Origin: Bacteroidaceae bacterium
GTDB lineage: Bacteria; Bacteroidota; Bacteroidia; Bacteroidales; Bacteroidaceae
Direction of reading: 5' to 3'
Assembly: GCA_017940185.1 (NCBI GenBank)
Contig: JAGAZE010000007.1
Span: 1 to 48,787, forward strand
Length of the DNA: 48,787 nt
Shown: piece by piece, positions 8,804 through 17,078 of the stretch
How positions within the stretch are numbered: position 1 is the stretch's first letter
Layout of the letters: the number at the start of each line of letters is the position of its first letter
Program-made: the position numbers and the translations under genes
Notes under the pieces: model-generated
The model's database searches: none
Told to the model about the DNA's origin: nothing
The model's input: only the letters and a program-made list of their open reading frames with translations

Positions 8804-9776
8804 GTTTTGCACTTGCTAATGCAATGATTGCTGCAGAGCGTAATGCACTTTTCAGTTCACTAAGAATATCTGATGCGTCTATCAGTGTCAGCACTTCATT
8901 GGTGTAGGGCATGAGGTTTTCTGTTCCATGTTGATTAATGAGTCCTTCAATATAAACCGTCATGACACAGAAAGCATCTCCCAATTCAGGATAGAATGAA
9001 GAAATTGCAGAGCAAAAATCGGTAGTGGAATTATATGTGTCTAACATCTCGCTTAAGTTATCACAAAATGAGGCCATCGTCTGTAGTTCATTATCGCTCC
9101 TATTATCAATGTATATGCTGTTTAGTGTAGTTTCTGCCACAGCACTATCTATTAAGTTAAAAATCTCTGTCGTAGATAGATTTGCCCAATACGAGATAGA
9201 ATTGTGTTCGGAAAACAGATTGATAATAACCTGGTTATGATAGAATCCAATACTGTCAAGTGTGACCATATTAGTGTTGGCTATAGTGTCAGCGGATGGT
9301 GTGGGCACTACCCCTATTAAGGCATCTCCTGAAGTGCAGATAAAGTCAGTCATCCCAATAGTATCGGTTGGATGATTTTTTTTCATTTTCCTAAGGATAG
9401 GACTAGGCCCATTTACCAATTCGTTAGCCGTATCTATAATCGCCTTTGCACCTGCTCTTGCAGAAGCTTCTCCAGCCGAGCGAAGAACGTTTTGCCCATT
9501 AATAGCCCCTTTTAAAGCACCGCCCACATCCGAAACGACAACATTTAGAATTCGTGTAAAGAAGCTTTTCAGTGATTTTCTTCGCTGCGCAATCTCCTTT
9601 GATATCCCATAAGTCTTTTCGAAATGGTTGTTGAGTGTTTTAATCTTGGAGCGTAAGTCTAATAGAGCTCTCTTTTGTTCAATATGAACATTGTCGTTGA
9701 ATTGCAGCTGCTGTTCTTCATGCGAACAGCTTGTCGCCAAAGCAATAATGATGAGGGTGAAAATAATTTTTTTCAT
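8790..9776 (-). CDS. Lipoprotein of unknown function with a Gly/Ala-rich segment
   Basis: A 328-residue lipoprotein: the signal sequence ends in LATSC with the lipidated Cys at residue 17. Residues about 30-70 look helical and charged (LRSKIKTLNNHFEKTY, EIAQRRKSLKSFF). They are followed by a small-residue segment with glycine spacing (VVVSDVGGALKGAINGQ, ASARAGAKAIIDTANELVNG), reminiscent of membrane-inserting glycine zippers. The middle part is Asn/Ser/Thr-rich with several Cys, and the C-terminus is a hydrophobic helix (SALRSAAIIALASAKLWIV). Base composition is visibly AT-richer than in the housekeeping genes around it. I cannot name a family. A membrane-active or bacteriocin-like role is possible but unsupported beyond the motif. 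Confidence 0.75.
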   Translation of the reverse strand: MKKIIFTLIIIALATSCSHEEQQLQFNDNVHIEQKRALLDLRSKIKTLNNHFEKTYGISKEIAQRRKSLKSFFTRILNVVVSDVGGALKGAINGQNVLRSAGEASARAGAKAIIDTANELVNGPSPILRKMKKNHPTDTIGMTDFICTSGDALIGVVPTPSADTIANTNMVTLDSIGFYHNQVIINLFSEHNSISYWANLSTTEIFNLIDSAVAETTLNSIYIDNRSDNELQTMASFCDNLSEMLDTYNSTTDFCSAISSFYPELGDAFCVMTVYIEGLINQHGTENLMPYTNEVLTLIDASDILSELKSALRSAAIIALASAKLWIV

Positions 9777-9847
9777 TGTTGTAAAGTTGTTAAGTTAATA
9801 AGTATTGATGTGAACATAGTTGTGAAGTTTCCTGTCTGTGTGTACAG

Positions 9848-10246
9848 TTATGGTTCGGCGTAGTACATTACCTCTCCTATCCCAATATATAAGTGTGCCA
9901 TGAGGCTTATGATGCTTGCGGGTAGATGAACGGTGTAATAATTGGCAACAAGATAATTAGCCTCAAAAATGAGTTGCTCATCTTTATTGAGAATCTGCAA
10001 TAATACCATTTCAGTGTTACTTGGACAATAGATAACCAAGAACGTGTCGCCCATATATACACGGGGTATCATTCGTGGAGCCCTTTTGACAGTGCTATTC
10101 TGGTTCCCTTCGACAATGCTTAGTTCTATTTCTTGTAGAAAATATGGAGCATCAGGTTCTATTCCTATGCCATCATCTCCTGTTGTCTGTGAAGATACTG
10201 TTGTGCATGATATGAGTGAGAGTAGCACAAAGATTTTCCTAATCAT
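9848..10246 (-). CDS. Small exported protein, DUF3244-like
   Basis: 132 residues. The start at 10246 (MIRKIFVLLSLISCTTVSSQ) gives a signal peptide; the frame reaches further upstream but without protein-like sequence. The mature part has the pattern of small Bacteroidales secreted proteins with a DUF3244-type Ig-like fold: a basic/proline stretch (KRAPRMIPRVYMGD), then alternating strands (TFLVIYCPSNTEMVLLQILN, QLIFEANY, YYTVHLP) and a C-terminal strand (HLYIGIGEVMYYAEP). It sits 71 bp upstream of the lipoprotein gene on the same strand and is divergent from the TPR regulator. A weak -7 element (CACCTTTG on the minus strand) lies at 10270-10277. The family assignment is tentative. Confidence 0.65.
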   Translation of the reverse strand: MIRKIFVLLSLISCTTVSSQTTGDDGIGIEPDAPYFLQEIELSIVEGNQNSTVKRAPRMIPRVYMGDTFLVIYCPSNTEMVLLQILNKDEQLIFEANYLVANYYTVHLPASIISLMAHLYIGIGEVMYYAEP

Positions 10247-10467
10247 AGCCTTTTGTAGTTTGTTTGCTGCAAAGGTGCTATGATAGCAGATATAATTCCA
10301 AATTATTTTGTTCGCAAAAAGTTCGCAAATTACAAATGTCACAGTTCCAGAGGTTTACGAAGGCGATTCTTAAGGTATTCCTTTAGCTGCAAGCGAAAGA
10401 AGCATGCTGTGGATGGCTGAAAAGACAATTTCTACCATCTGTGGAATCACGCTTCAAGACAAAATGC

Positions 10468-10475
10468 TACCTTTG
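10468..10475 (+). promoter_or_regulatory. Probable -7 element of the TPR-HTH regulator gene
   Basis: TACCTTTG, matching TAnnTTTG, 52 bp upstream of the regulator start. No good TTTG is seen at the -33 position, so the promoter may need an activator. The 281-bp divergent gap (10247-10527) otherwise shows no recognisable element. Confidence 0.5.
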
Positions 10476-10527
10476 CGGTAATGATAATCCAAATGTAAGT
10501 TTTTAATAAGCCCCGAAAAAAGGACGA

Positions 10528-12270
10528 ATGAAATACAAAGTATATCTCCCCCTCCTCCTTCTTTTGACAGGGTTGGTGTATGGTTGCCATCACGACGATG
10601 TGTCATCCCCTTTGCATCAGGCTGAGGAAATGATTGCCCACGACCCTTGTCAGGCAGTTAGCCACTTGAGTCAGTTGCTGGATAGTGTGAAGAACATGTC
10701 GCAAGACGATGAGATGTATGCAAAGCTGCTCCTCATCAGAGCCATGGATAAAGCGTATATGCCATTAAAGGATACAGATGGTATAGAGCGTATTGTTTCC
10801 TACTTTGAGCAGAATGAGAATTCAGATCGCCTTCCGATGGCATATTATTATGCAGGGCGCACGTTTATTGAAAATAAAGAAGCCTTGGAGGCACTGACCT
10901 ACTTTCTGAAAGCTGAAGATTTGCTCATGCACGGAGAAGACGACCGTCTCTACACAGTGCTTTGTTCGCAGATAGCCGACATATATAGTCACCGCTACAT
11001 GTTTGACGACGCACGTGCGTATTTGCGTAAAGCTTATGTAATTGACAGTGTTGCGCGTGACACTTTTTCTATGGTGAGCGACTTGCGCGACATGGCAGTG
11101 TCTTATTCTTGGGATGAAAATGAGAAGGAGAGTATGCGTTTGCTCCGTGAGGCGCATGCTCTGGCTCGGCAAGCTGGATCATTATATATGATGGCACAGG
11201 TGGAGAAAGATATTGCATACAGTTATAAGAATCAGCACGTTTATGATTCGGCATTATACTATATCCATCGTCCCATCCAACGCCCTGATTTGGTAGATAA
11301 GGAGCAAACATTGCCGCTTGTGGCAACGATATATCAGCAGCAAAATAAGATGGACTCCGCGGCTTATTATGCAAGAATGCTATTAGAGATGCCCTCCGTG
11401 TTAGTGAGAAATAAGGCACATAAAATATTAGCACTTTATGAGTTGCAACATGGCGATGCCAATAATGCCAAGGCTCATATACTCCAACACTATATGCTGG
11501 AGGATACTGCTGATATGCAGACAAGCACCGAGGCCATTGCGCGCGCTAAAGAGTTGTTCGCTCAGCATCGCCAACAACAGGAAAACAATAATCTACGGCT
11601 GAAGAATAAAGCTTGGCGTATAACAGGGTTGACTGTCATCATCATTCTGCTGGCAGTGATAGCAACCGTGGTGGTGTGGTTTGTCAATCATAAACGCGAG
11701 CGCTTGTTGATGCAACTACGCTATGAACATATGCTGCAGATATACCAGCGCAACAAGGAGACCTACAACAAAATGTTGCTCCACAATGAAGAAAAAATGG
11801 CAGAATTGCAGGAACAACTAAAATACACCAGCAAGGAAAACACATTGGAGCTGACAAGAATACATCAGGCGGAAGACTTGATAGAAAAAGAAAACACCGA
11901 CTCACGACAACACCTGAAAATGCTCCAGCAGCAAACCGAAGCAATACGCTCGACAGAGATATGCCAAGCCTTTCATGCCATGGTGGATAATGGTACCATT
12001 CCTTCTGAGGCACAATGGCAGCAGCTGGAGCAGACTCTAAACCACCACTTCGACAATTTCATTCCCAGACTGGAATATGTGCGTCCGCTCAATGTGACGG
12101 AGAAGCGTGTGTGCATGCTGCTGAAGATAGAAATGCGCCCCTCCGACATTGCCAAACTATTGTGTAAAGAAACTAATACAATATCATCGGTGCGCACACG
12201 TTTGTGCAAGAAGTTTTGCCTTGACAGGGTGACTTCCTCCAATTGGGACACTTTTATCAAGGGAATGTGA
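10528..12270 (+). CDS. Membrane-anchored TPR protein with C-terminal HTH (one-component regulator)
   Basis: 580 residues with a layout common in Bacteroidota. An N-terminal signal ends in LVYGC (Cys20), so it also carries a lipobox. A helical TPR region follows (about 25-340; for example MAYYYAGRTFIENKEALEALTYF and DSAAYYARMLLE). There is one transmembrane helix at about 364-388, a long coiled coil (about 390-480) and a C-terminal LuxR-like helix-turn-helix (about 525-575: TEKRVCMLLKIEMRPSDIAKLL, then NTISSVRTRLCKKF). The TPR part would be periplasmic and the HTH cytoplasmic, so it could pass an envelope signal directly to DNA. It is divergent from the three secreted or lipoprotein genes at 7763-10246, which makes them candidate targets. 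No receiver or kinase domain is present. Confidence 0.88.
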   Translation: MKYKVYLPLLLLLTGLVYGCHHDDVSSPLHQAEEMIAHDPCQAVSHLSQLLDSVKNMSQDDEMYAKLLLIRAMDKAYMPLKDTDGIERIVSYFEQNENSDRLPMAYYYAGRTFIENKEALEALTYFLKAEDLLMHGEDDRLYTVLCSQIADIYSHRYMFDDARAYLRKAYVIDSVARDTFSMVSDLRDMAVSYSWDENEKESMRLLREAHALARQAGSLYMMAQVEKDIAYSYKNQHVYDSALYYIHRPIQRPDLVDKEQTLPLVATIYQQQNKMDSAAYYARMLLEMPSVLVRNKAHKILALYELQHGDANNAKAHILQHYMLEDTADMQTSTEAIARAKELFAQHRQQQENNNLRLKNKAWRITGLTVIIILLAVIATVVVWFVNHKRERLLMQLRYEHMLQIYQRNKETYNKMLLHNEEKMAELQEQLKYTSKENTLELTRIHQAEDLIEKENTDSRQHLKMLQQQTEAIRSTEICQAFHAMVDNGTIPSEAQWQQLEQTLNHHFDNFIPRLEYVRPLNVTEKRVCMLLKIEMRPSDIAKLLCKETNTISSVRTRLCKKFCLDRVTSSNWDTFIKGM

Positions 12271-12289
12271 CAGTGGGCGAAGAAGGAAA

Positions 12290-12335
12290 AGTTGTCGCTA
12301 TGAAAGTCAGAAGTCTGACATTCTTAGCGACAACT
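12290..12335. terminator. Bidirectional hairpin between convergent genes
   Basis: An 11-bp outer stem (AGTTGTCGCTA at 12290-12300 with TAGCGACAACT at 12325-12335) encloses a smaller stem (GTCAG 12306-12310 with CTGAC 12315-12319). It lies between the convergent TPR-HTH gene and the S9 peptidase gene. Confidence 0.6.
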
Positions 12336-12406
12336 ACTCATTTGATTGCTACTATTTCAGAGGTGTGGTGCTTTGGCTCTGCTCTGTTTTTGCTCTTCGC
12401 ATCGGC

Positions 12407-15229
12407 TTATTCTTCGAGTCCGAAGTACTGTCCCTTCCTTGTTGCCGGTATGCCGCTCTTCATCCATGCGGGCATGGGGGCATCTTTGAGGTAGTGGTCG
12501 AAGAACTGCTGCATGCGTATAGTGAGGTCTTTCCGGTTGCGTCGTTCTTTGAGGTTGTGTGCTTCGCCGTTATATTGCAGCATCCAAGCCGGTTTCTGCA
12601 AGCGCTTCAGTCCCATAAACATCTCAATGCCCTGATACCAAGGCACGGCTCCGTCCTTGTCGTTGTGCATGATGAGCACGGGTGTCTGCACGTTGGGGAG
12701 TGTGAAGAGGCAGGAGTTTTTCAGGTAGAGGTCGGGTGCCTCCCACAATGTCTTGCCTATGCGGCTCTGCGTGTGTTCGTACTGAAACTGTCGGCTCATG
12801 CCGCTCTCCCATCGTATGCCTCCGTAGGCGCTGGTCATGTTGCTGACGGGTGCTCCTGCTCCGGCGGCTCGGAACATGTTGGTGCGTGTGATGAGGTAGG
12901 CCACCTGGTAGCCGCCCCACGACTGTCCCTGTATGGCCATGCGGTCGGCATCAATCCATGGGTATTGCTTGAGGCTTTCGGCTCCGCTCACGATGCAGTT
13001 GTAGGCTGCTTCGCCCGGCATGCCGTCGAGGGGATAGACAATGTCGGGCACAAAGACGATGTAGCCGCGGCTGGTGTAGAATGTCTTGTTGACGGTAGAC
13101 CAGCTGGGTTGCGGCATCACGTAGTTGTAGAGCGTCTCCGAGTTGCGTTCGTAGAAGTAGATCATCACCGGATATTTCTTTGCCGGGTCGAAGTCTTCGG
13201 GCTTATAGAGTATGCCGTCGAGCTGTGTGCCGTCGTAGGCGGTCCAGTGGTACAGCTCTGCCGTGCCCCAGTTGTAGTCCTTCTGTTGCGGGTTGATGGC
13301 CGTGAGTCGCTCGGGCCGGCTCAGGTCGGCACCTGCGTGGTAGAGGTCCATGGGTTCCTGGAAGTTGCCTCGGGTGAAGAGATATTGCTCTGCCTTCTCT
13401 GCCTTCTGCGGTTGTGCGTAAGTGTATCCGCCAAAGGCCAGGAGTTTGACCTTGTCAGGGTGTTGCAGCGGCAGCGAGGCGATGCCGTTTTCCTTGGTGG
13501 TGTTGTCGAAGACGCTGAGCAGCAGGGTCTCTTCTTTTGCGATGAAGCGTGCGGCGTCGTCTTTCTTGAGGTTAATGTAGCGATAGGTGCGTTTTTGCTG
13601 TCGTCCCTGTGTGAGTCGCAGGGGTTTGCCTCCTGCCTTGGTGGGTATGCGCCACAGGTCGTAGCGGTCGTAGACGATGATGTCGCTGTCGTCTTCGGTC
13701 CATCCGGCTATTCCGTAGGGGAAGGGTTCTTGCGGGCAGTCGTACTGTTCGTCCCAGAAGTTGACGCCCATTGTCTTGTCGGTGAGCTGTCGGAGTTTGC
13801 CTGTGGCCACTTCGTAGAGATGCCATTGGCTGTCGTCGAAACTATACCATGCCACGAAGCGTCCTTCAGGCGAGGTGGTAGTGTTTGATATGCGTGCCTG
13901 TGTGATAGGTGTACGTTGTCCGTTGCTGAGGTTGACGAGTGACAGCTGTACGGGTATATGCTCGTCCCACTGGCTCTCTATGGCTGTCTTTGAGCGGTCG
14001 CTGACGATGGCGTAGTCGGCGTTGCCTCGGCTTAGCAGACTTATGCTCTCGTATTTCTCTGTGGAGAGTGGTGTGAGGCGTCCGCTCTTGCGGTCGTAGA
14101 CGGCTGTGTAGGTGCGTTTCAGCTCGCGCTGCACGTTGTTGTTCTGCATAGTGGGTGTTTCCGGGTCGTCCCAGCGCCACAGGTCGAGACCGGCAGTCTC
14201 GAAAGGCACCAGCGTGGTGTCGTTGGGGGGTATGACGGGTGCTATGCCCGCAAAGATGCGCTTGCCGTCGTGGCTGAACGAGGGCGTGGTGTATTGGTTA
14301 AGGCTCCATCCGGCAGGGAAGGTGAGGGTGTCGTTGGTAGTGACGAGGCAGCGTGGCTGCGTGAAACTGTAGAGCAGTTCTTTGTCGGCCTTGCCCTTAC
14401 CCTTGTTTTTGCCATACTTGTCGGCCAGTGCGTAGGTGTGGGTGGTGGCATAGTAGAGCGCCGCCCGCTTGCTGCCGCTCGCCACGGTGTCGGTGCTCAT
14501 CACGTAGAGTATCTGCGCTCCGTTGTCGTCGAAATTGGGTCGCGACACAAAGGGCACGGTATCGGTGAGCATCTGTGTGCGGCGGCGCTTGAGGTCGAAG
14601 AGTCCGGCGGTGAACTTCTGCTTCTTCAGCTGTTGGGTGAAGGAAAGGGTGTATCCCGACTTGTCGAAGGCATATTCCTTCACATGCCGGAGCGTGTCTT
14701 GCTCGCCGTTGTCGAGATGGTAGACGATGCACGGGCGCCCGATGTCTTTGTTGCTGCGCTCCTTCTTGGGTATGAGTGCCGTGTCGGCAGAGAGAAAGGC
14801 GATGGCATCGGTGGCCTTCTTGCCAATGGTGTAGGAGCTGACGTGGGGTATGCGTTTCACCGACATGTCACTGAGGTGTATGACGAGCAGTGTGTCGTGC
14901 GGCATGTCGAGGTCTTTCTTCTTCTTTATCTTCGCCTGCCGTGTCTGCCGGAAGAGCGGCTTGACGAGACAGAGGGCGTACCGTTCATCGGGTGTGACGC
15001 TCAGCCGGTAGCCTCGCGGCACGGTGAGCTCGTTGCCGAAGGCGCGCAACACCAGTCTGCCGTCGCCCTCCTGTGGGTTGACGGCATAGCCGATGACGTT
15101 GCCGTTGGGCGAGATGTAGGGTGTGGCCACGCTCTCCCAGCTGTCGTACACGCTGTGGTCGAGGGGGCGTTTCTGTGCCCATGCCAGCAGCGGCAGGGCG
15201 AGAAGCGATAGCAACAGTAGTCTTTTCAT
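12407..15229 (-). CDS. S9 family prolyl oligopeptidase-like serine peptidase
   Basis: 940 residues with a signal peptide (MKRLLLLSLLALPLLAWAQ), so periplasmic or surface-located. The long N-terminal part carries beta-propeller-type repeats (for example YISPNGNVIGYAV, TPDERYALCLV, FSHDGKRIFAGI, SPEGRFVAWYSF). The C-terminal alpha/beta-hydrolase domain has the nucleophile in GQSWGGY, the acidic residue in NDKDGAVPW and the His in GEAHNL. The family cleaves short peptides, often after Pro or releasing dipeptides. It is transcribed alone from a promoter at 15327-15334, directly downstream of a 22-bp repeat array. The family call is firm; the exact specificity (dipeptidyl versus acylaminoacyl) is not. 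Confidence 0.93.
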   Translation of the reverse strand: MKRLLLLSLLALPLLAWAQKRPLDHSVYDSWESVATPYISPNGNVIGYAVNPQEGDGRLVLRAFGNELTVPRGYRLSVTPDERYALCLVKPLFRQTRQAKIKKKKDLDMPHDTLLVIHLSDMSVKRIPHVSSYTIGKKATDAIAFLSADTALIPKKERSNKDIGRPCIVYHLDNGEQDTLRHVKEYAFDKSGYTLSFTQQLKKQKFTAGLFDLKRRRTQMLTDTVPFVSRPNFDDNGAQILYVMSTDTVASGSKRAALYYATTHTYALADKYGKNKGKGKADKELLYSFTQPRCLVTTNDTLTFPAGWSLNQYTTPSFSHDGKRIFAGIAPVIPPNDTTLVPFETAGLDLWRWDDPETPTMQNNNVQRELKRTYTAVYDRKSGRLTPLSTEKYESISLLSRGNADYAIVSDRSKTAIESQWDEHIPVQLSLVNLSNGQRTPITQARISNTTTSPEGRFVAWYSFDDSQWHLYEVATGKLRQLTDKTMGVNFWDEQYDCPQEPFPYGIAGWTEDDSDIIVYDRYDLWRIPTKAGGKPLRLTQGRQQKRTYRYINLKKDDAARFIAKEETLLLSVFDNTTKENGIASLPLQHPDKVKLLAFGGYTYAQPQKAEKAEQYLFTRGNFQEPMDLYHAGADLSRPERLTAINPQQKDYNWGTAELYHWTAYDGTQLDGILYKPEDFDPAKKYPVMIYFYERNSETLYNYVMPQPSWSTVNKTFYTSRGYIVFVPDIVYPLDGMPGEAAYNCIVSGAESLKQYPWIDADRMAIQGQSWGGYQVAYLITRTNMFRAAGAGAPVSNMTSAYGGIRWESGMSRQFQYEHTQSRIGKTLWEAPDLYLKNSCLFTLPNVQTPVLIMHNDKDGAVPWYQGIEMFMGLKRLQKPAWMLQYNGEAHNLKERRNRKDLTIRMQQFFDHYLKDAPMPAWMKSGIPATRKGQYFGLEE

Positions 15230-15326
15230 ATTGGTATTAGGTTGAATTTCATTCGACTGCCTCTCGCCTCAACCATTGACGTCCACTTCAAGTGTTGAGG
15301 CTCGTCGATAAGTTCCGTCAGTGGTA

Positions 15327-15334
15327 CAAAGGTA
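15327..15334 (-). promoter_or_regulatory. -7 element of the S9 peptidase gene
   Basis: Minus strand TACCTTTG, about 98 bp upstream of the start codon. No consensus TTTG lies 19 bases upstream. The 22-bp repeat array begins 31 bases upstream of this element. Confidence 0.6.
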
Positions 15335-15365
15335 AGCAATAAGAAAGAATATCGGGGAACAGTGA

Positions 15366-15453
15366 CAGACCAAAATCGTCGATATTGCAGACCAAAGTCG
15401 TCGAGATTGCAGACCAAAGTCGTCGAGATTGCAGACCACAATCAGTGATATTG
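15366..15453. repeat. 22-bp tandem repeat array 1 (four units)
   Basis: Four back-to-back 22-bp units at 15366, 15388, 15410 and 15432. Units 2 and 3 are identical; 1 and 4 differ at a few positions. Each begins CAGACC and ends ATTG, with the shared core ACCAAAGTCG then TCGAGATTG in units 2 and 3. On the minus strand units begin CAATC or CAATA. The core matches array 2 (28058-28145) at 18 of 22 positions. The array fills the gap between the DUF2284 stop and the S9 promoter. Confidence 0.9.
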
Positions 15454-15480
15454 GCATCTGGAGTAAGCCTTTTCATGTTG

Positions 15481-16167
15481 TCATTGTTGTCTGTCGGTAG
15501 CGTCGTTGTGGGGTATGCGCTGCGCGGTGAGCAGCAGTGTGTAGGCAGGCAGGCTGTGGTCGGTGCTCCACAGCAGCGGCATGTCCAGCAGCTCGTCGGC
15601 GGTCTGTGCCAGATTGAAGCCGAGCGCCTCGAGCGACGGGCGCACTTTGTCGGGATGCCGGCAGGGTTTTCCCTCGCTGCGGGTACAGGGCAGCGGCTCG
15701 CACAGCTGACAGGCACTGAACAGGTATGCCCGGCTGCCGGGCACGTCGGCTTCCCATTGCCGGTGCAGGCTTTCCACCATGCCTATGGCTTCGTGGATGA
15801 GTGCGTGCAGTATGGCATCGCGTTGCGCTGTGGTGGCTGACAGCTGTCGCGTGGCATCGTCGGGTGTGAGCCTGGTGCCTACGAGCCACAGTGTGTCGCC
15901 AGGGGTGAAGAGGGTGGGGCAGTGCGGCTCAAAGGGCGGGCATGCCCAGGTGTGTGCGTAGTTGTGACAGGCACGGCAACACTGCAGGAAACGCTCCACA
16001 TCGCGGTAGCGCTCCTCATAGCAGACCGCATCTACTGCCACGCCGTGCATCTGCACGCAACACCCCACCTCTCCCCATGCCGAGCTGGCGGTGAGCCGTT
16101 GGGGCAGGGGGAGGGTAATGGGTATGTGAGTGATGGGTGGCGGGTGATGGGCGGTGGGTGACGGCAT
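15481..16167 (-). CDS. DUF2284 predicted metal-binding protein
   Basis: The open frame codes 228 residues, of which roughly residues 45-228 match the DUF2284 family. Cys-rich motifs are clear: CCRACHNY followed by WACPPF, then CQLCEPLPC and GKPCRHPDKVRPSLEALG, typical of a protein binding an Fe-S cluster or another metal. Biochemical function is not established. The ATG at 16167 shares its A with the TGA of the upstream GYF_2 gene, a normal coupling arrangement. However, the first 39 residues are a Pro/His/Thr-rich translation of a G-rich repeat (16060-16164), so the internal ATG at 16050 (MHGVAVDAVCYEE) may be the true start. The gene ends 28 bp from repeat array 1. Confidence 0.82.
   Translation of the reverse strand: MPSPTAHHPPPITHIPITLPLPQRLTASSAWGEVGCCVQMHGVAVDAVCYEERYRDVERFLQCCRACHNYAHTWACPPFEPHCPTLFTPGDTLWLVGTRLTPDDATRQLSATTAQRDAILHALIHEAIGMVESLHRQWEADVPGSRAYLFSACQLCEPLPCTRSEGKPCRHPDKVRPSLEALGFNLAQTADELLDMPLLWSTDHSLPAYTLLLTAQRIPHNDATDRQQ
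16060..16164. repeat. G-rich low-complexity and hairpin insertion
   Basis: On the plus strand, a run of GGGTGATGG/GGGCGGTGGG-type words at about 16117-16164 abuts an imperfect inverted repeat (CTCCCCATGCC at 16071-16081 with GGGGCAGGGGGAG at 16100-16112). It looks like an interspersed intergenic repeat placed between the GYF_2 stop and the conserved part of DUF2284. Codon use here is unlike that of neighbouring genes. Confidence 0.55.
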
Positions 16168-16910
16168 CAGAAGTTGAAGTCGGCAGGTTGTTCGTCGACA
16201 GGCTGTTCGTCGGTGTAGTCGTTGGAGAAATCTTCTTCTCCAGGACTTGTGGAGTCGTTGCCAAAGTCATCGTCTGTGTCGGTGTCGTCACTGTTGGTCA
16301 GTTTGTTGAAACCATCCATAGCGCTCCTTATCTTGTCTTCGTTGGTAATCTTGACCGAGCCGAGGAATCCTGTTGACACTTTCTCACCCGATTTTCTCTC
16401 GGTCACGGTGGAGAAAACGAAGTAATTGTGATAATCAAACGCTTGGTCGAACACTTTCGACATCATGCTCATTGCCAGTTGCATGCCCATCTTGGTGTCG
16501 TCGTCCATGTTGCTGCTTTTCATGGCATCTGTCATGATGGCTTTCAGCTCCTCCATGTGCTTCTCCTTCGAGGGATTGGTGGCGGCAAACACACCACCGA
16601 CGATGAGCAGCACTGCCAGTATGGCCAGCGTCACCCAGAGTCCTGTGCGCTTTTTCTTTTTTGGCGGTTGTTCGGGCCATCGCGAGGCTTGCTGCTGTGT
16701 TGTGCCCGAGGCATAGGCGGGTTGTTGGCTTGGCGGCTGTGCCTGGTTCCAGTTCACTACGGCAGCCAACTCGGCCACCTGCACGGCGGGTTGCCAGTCG
16801 GTCATGCCTTCTGTCCATACCATGGTGTCGGGCTCAACGCCCGTAACACCCAATTGGTCAACTGAGAATGGCCCTGTCTGCTGACCATTGACGAGAATGT
16901 AGTAGTCCAT
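16167..16910 (-). CDS. GYF_2 (DUF4339) domain single-pass membrane protein
   Basis: 247 residues. The first 50 or so match the GYF_2 fold (YYILVNGQQTGPFSVDQL, VWTEGMTDWQPA), probably a protein- or peptide-binding module on the cytoplasmic side. A Gln/Pro-rich linker, a basic KKKKR stop-transfer cluster and one transmembrane helix (about 91-112) follow. The outer part runs from about 113 and includes a predicted alpha/beta stretch and a very acidic Asp/Ser/Glu-rich tail after about residue 210. No catalytic residues are visible. It is divergent from ffh with its own promoter (16942-16973) and overlaps the DUF2284 start by one base. Confidence 0.82.
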   Translation of the reverse strand: MDYYILVNGQQTGPFSVDQLGVTGVEPDTMVWTEGMTDWQPAVQVAELAAVVNWNQAQPPSQQPAYASGTTQQQASRWPEQPPKKKKRTGLWVTLAILAVLLIVGGVFAATNPSKEKHMEELKAIMTDAMKSSNMDDDTKMGMQLAMSMMSKVFDQAFDYHNYFVFSTVTERKSGEKVSTGFLGSVKITNEDKIRSAMDGFNKLTNSDDTDTDDDFGNDSTSPGEEDFSNDYTDEQPVDEQPADFNF

Positions 16911-16941
16911 ATATGAAGAATTTTAGTGATTTACCGTGTGC

Positions 16942-16973
16942 CAAAGTTAGAGGTATATGCCCGATTATGCAAA
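16942..16973 (-). promoter_or_regulatory. Promoter of the GYF_2 gene
   Basis: Minus strand TTTG at 16970-16973, 20 bases, TAACTTTG at 16942-16949, 32 bp upstream of the start. It is divergent from the ffh promoter about 50 bp away. Confidence 0.65.
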
Positions 16974-17021
16974 CATTACAGTTTGTTTTTATGCAAAGGA
17001 ACAGGTTTTCATCGTTTTACT

Positions 17022-17052
17022 TTTGCCACTCGCAAGATAATACATACCTTTG
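17022..17052 (+). promoter_or_regulatory. ffh promoter
   Basis: TTTG at 17022-17025, 19 bases, TACCTTTG at 17045-17052, matching the Bacteroidota consensus with ideal spacing. The ffh ATG follows 26 bp later, giving a short leader. Confidence 0.75.
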
Positions 17053-17078
17053 CACACCATTATATAATAACCCGTAAC

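Noticed and set aside
12365-13888. 507-codon open frame on the plus strand
   Set aside because: Antisense to the S9 peptidase; the sequence has no domain and arises from the codon bias of the real gene.
15366-15453. CRISPR array
   Set aside because: Units are directly adjacent with no variable spacers, 22 bp is too short a repeat, and no cas genes are present. The same applies to 28058-28145 and 48159-48257.
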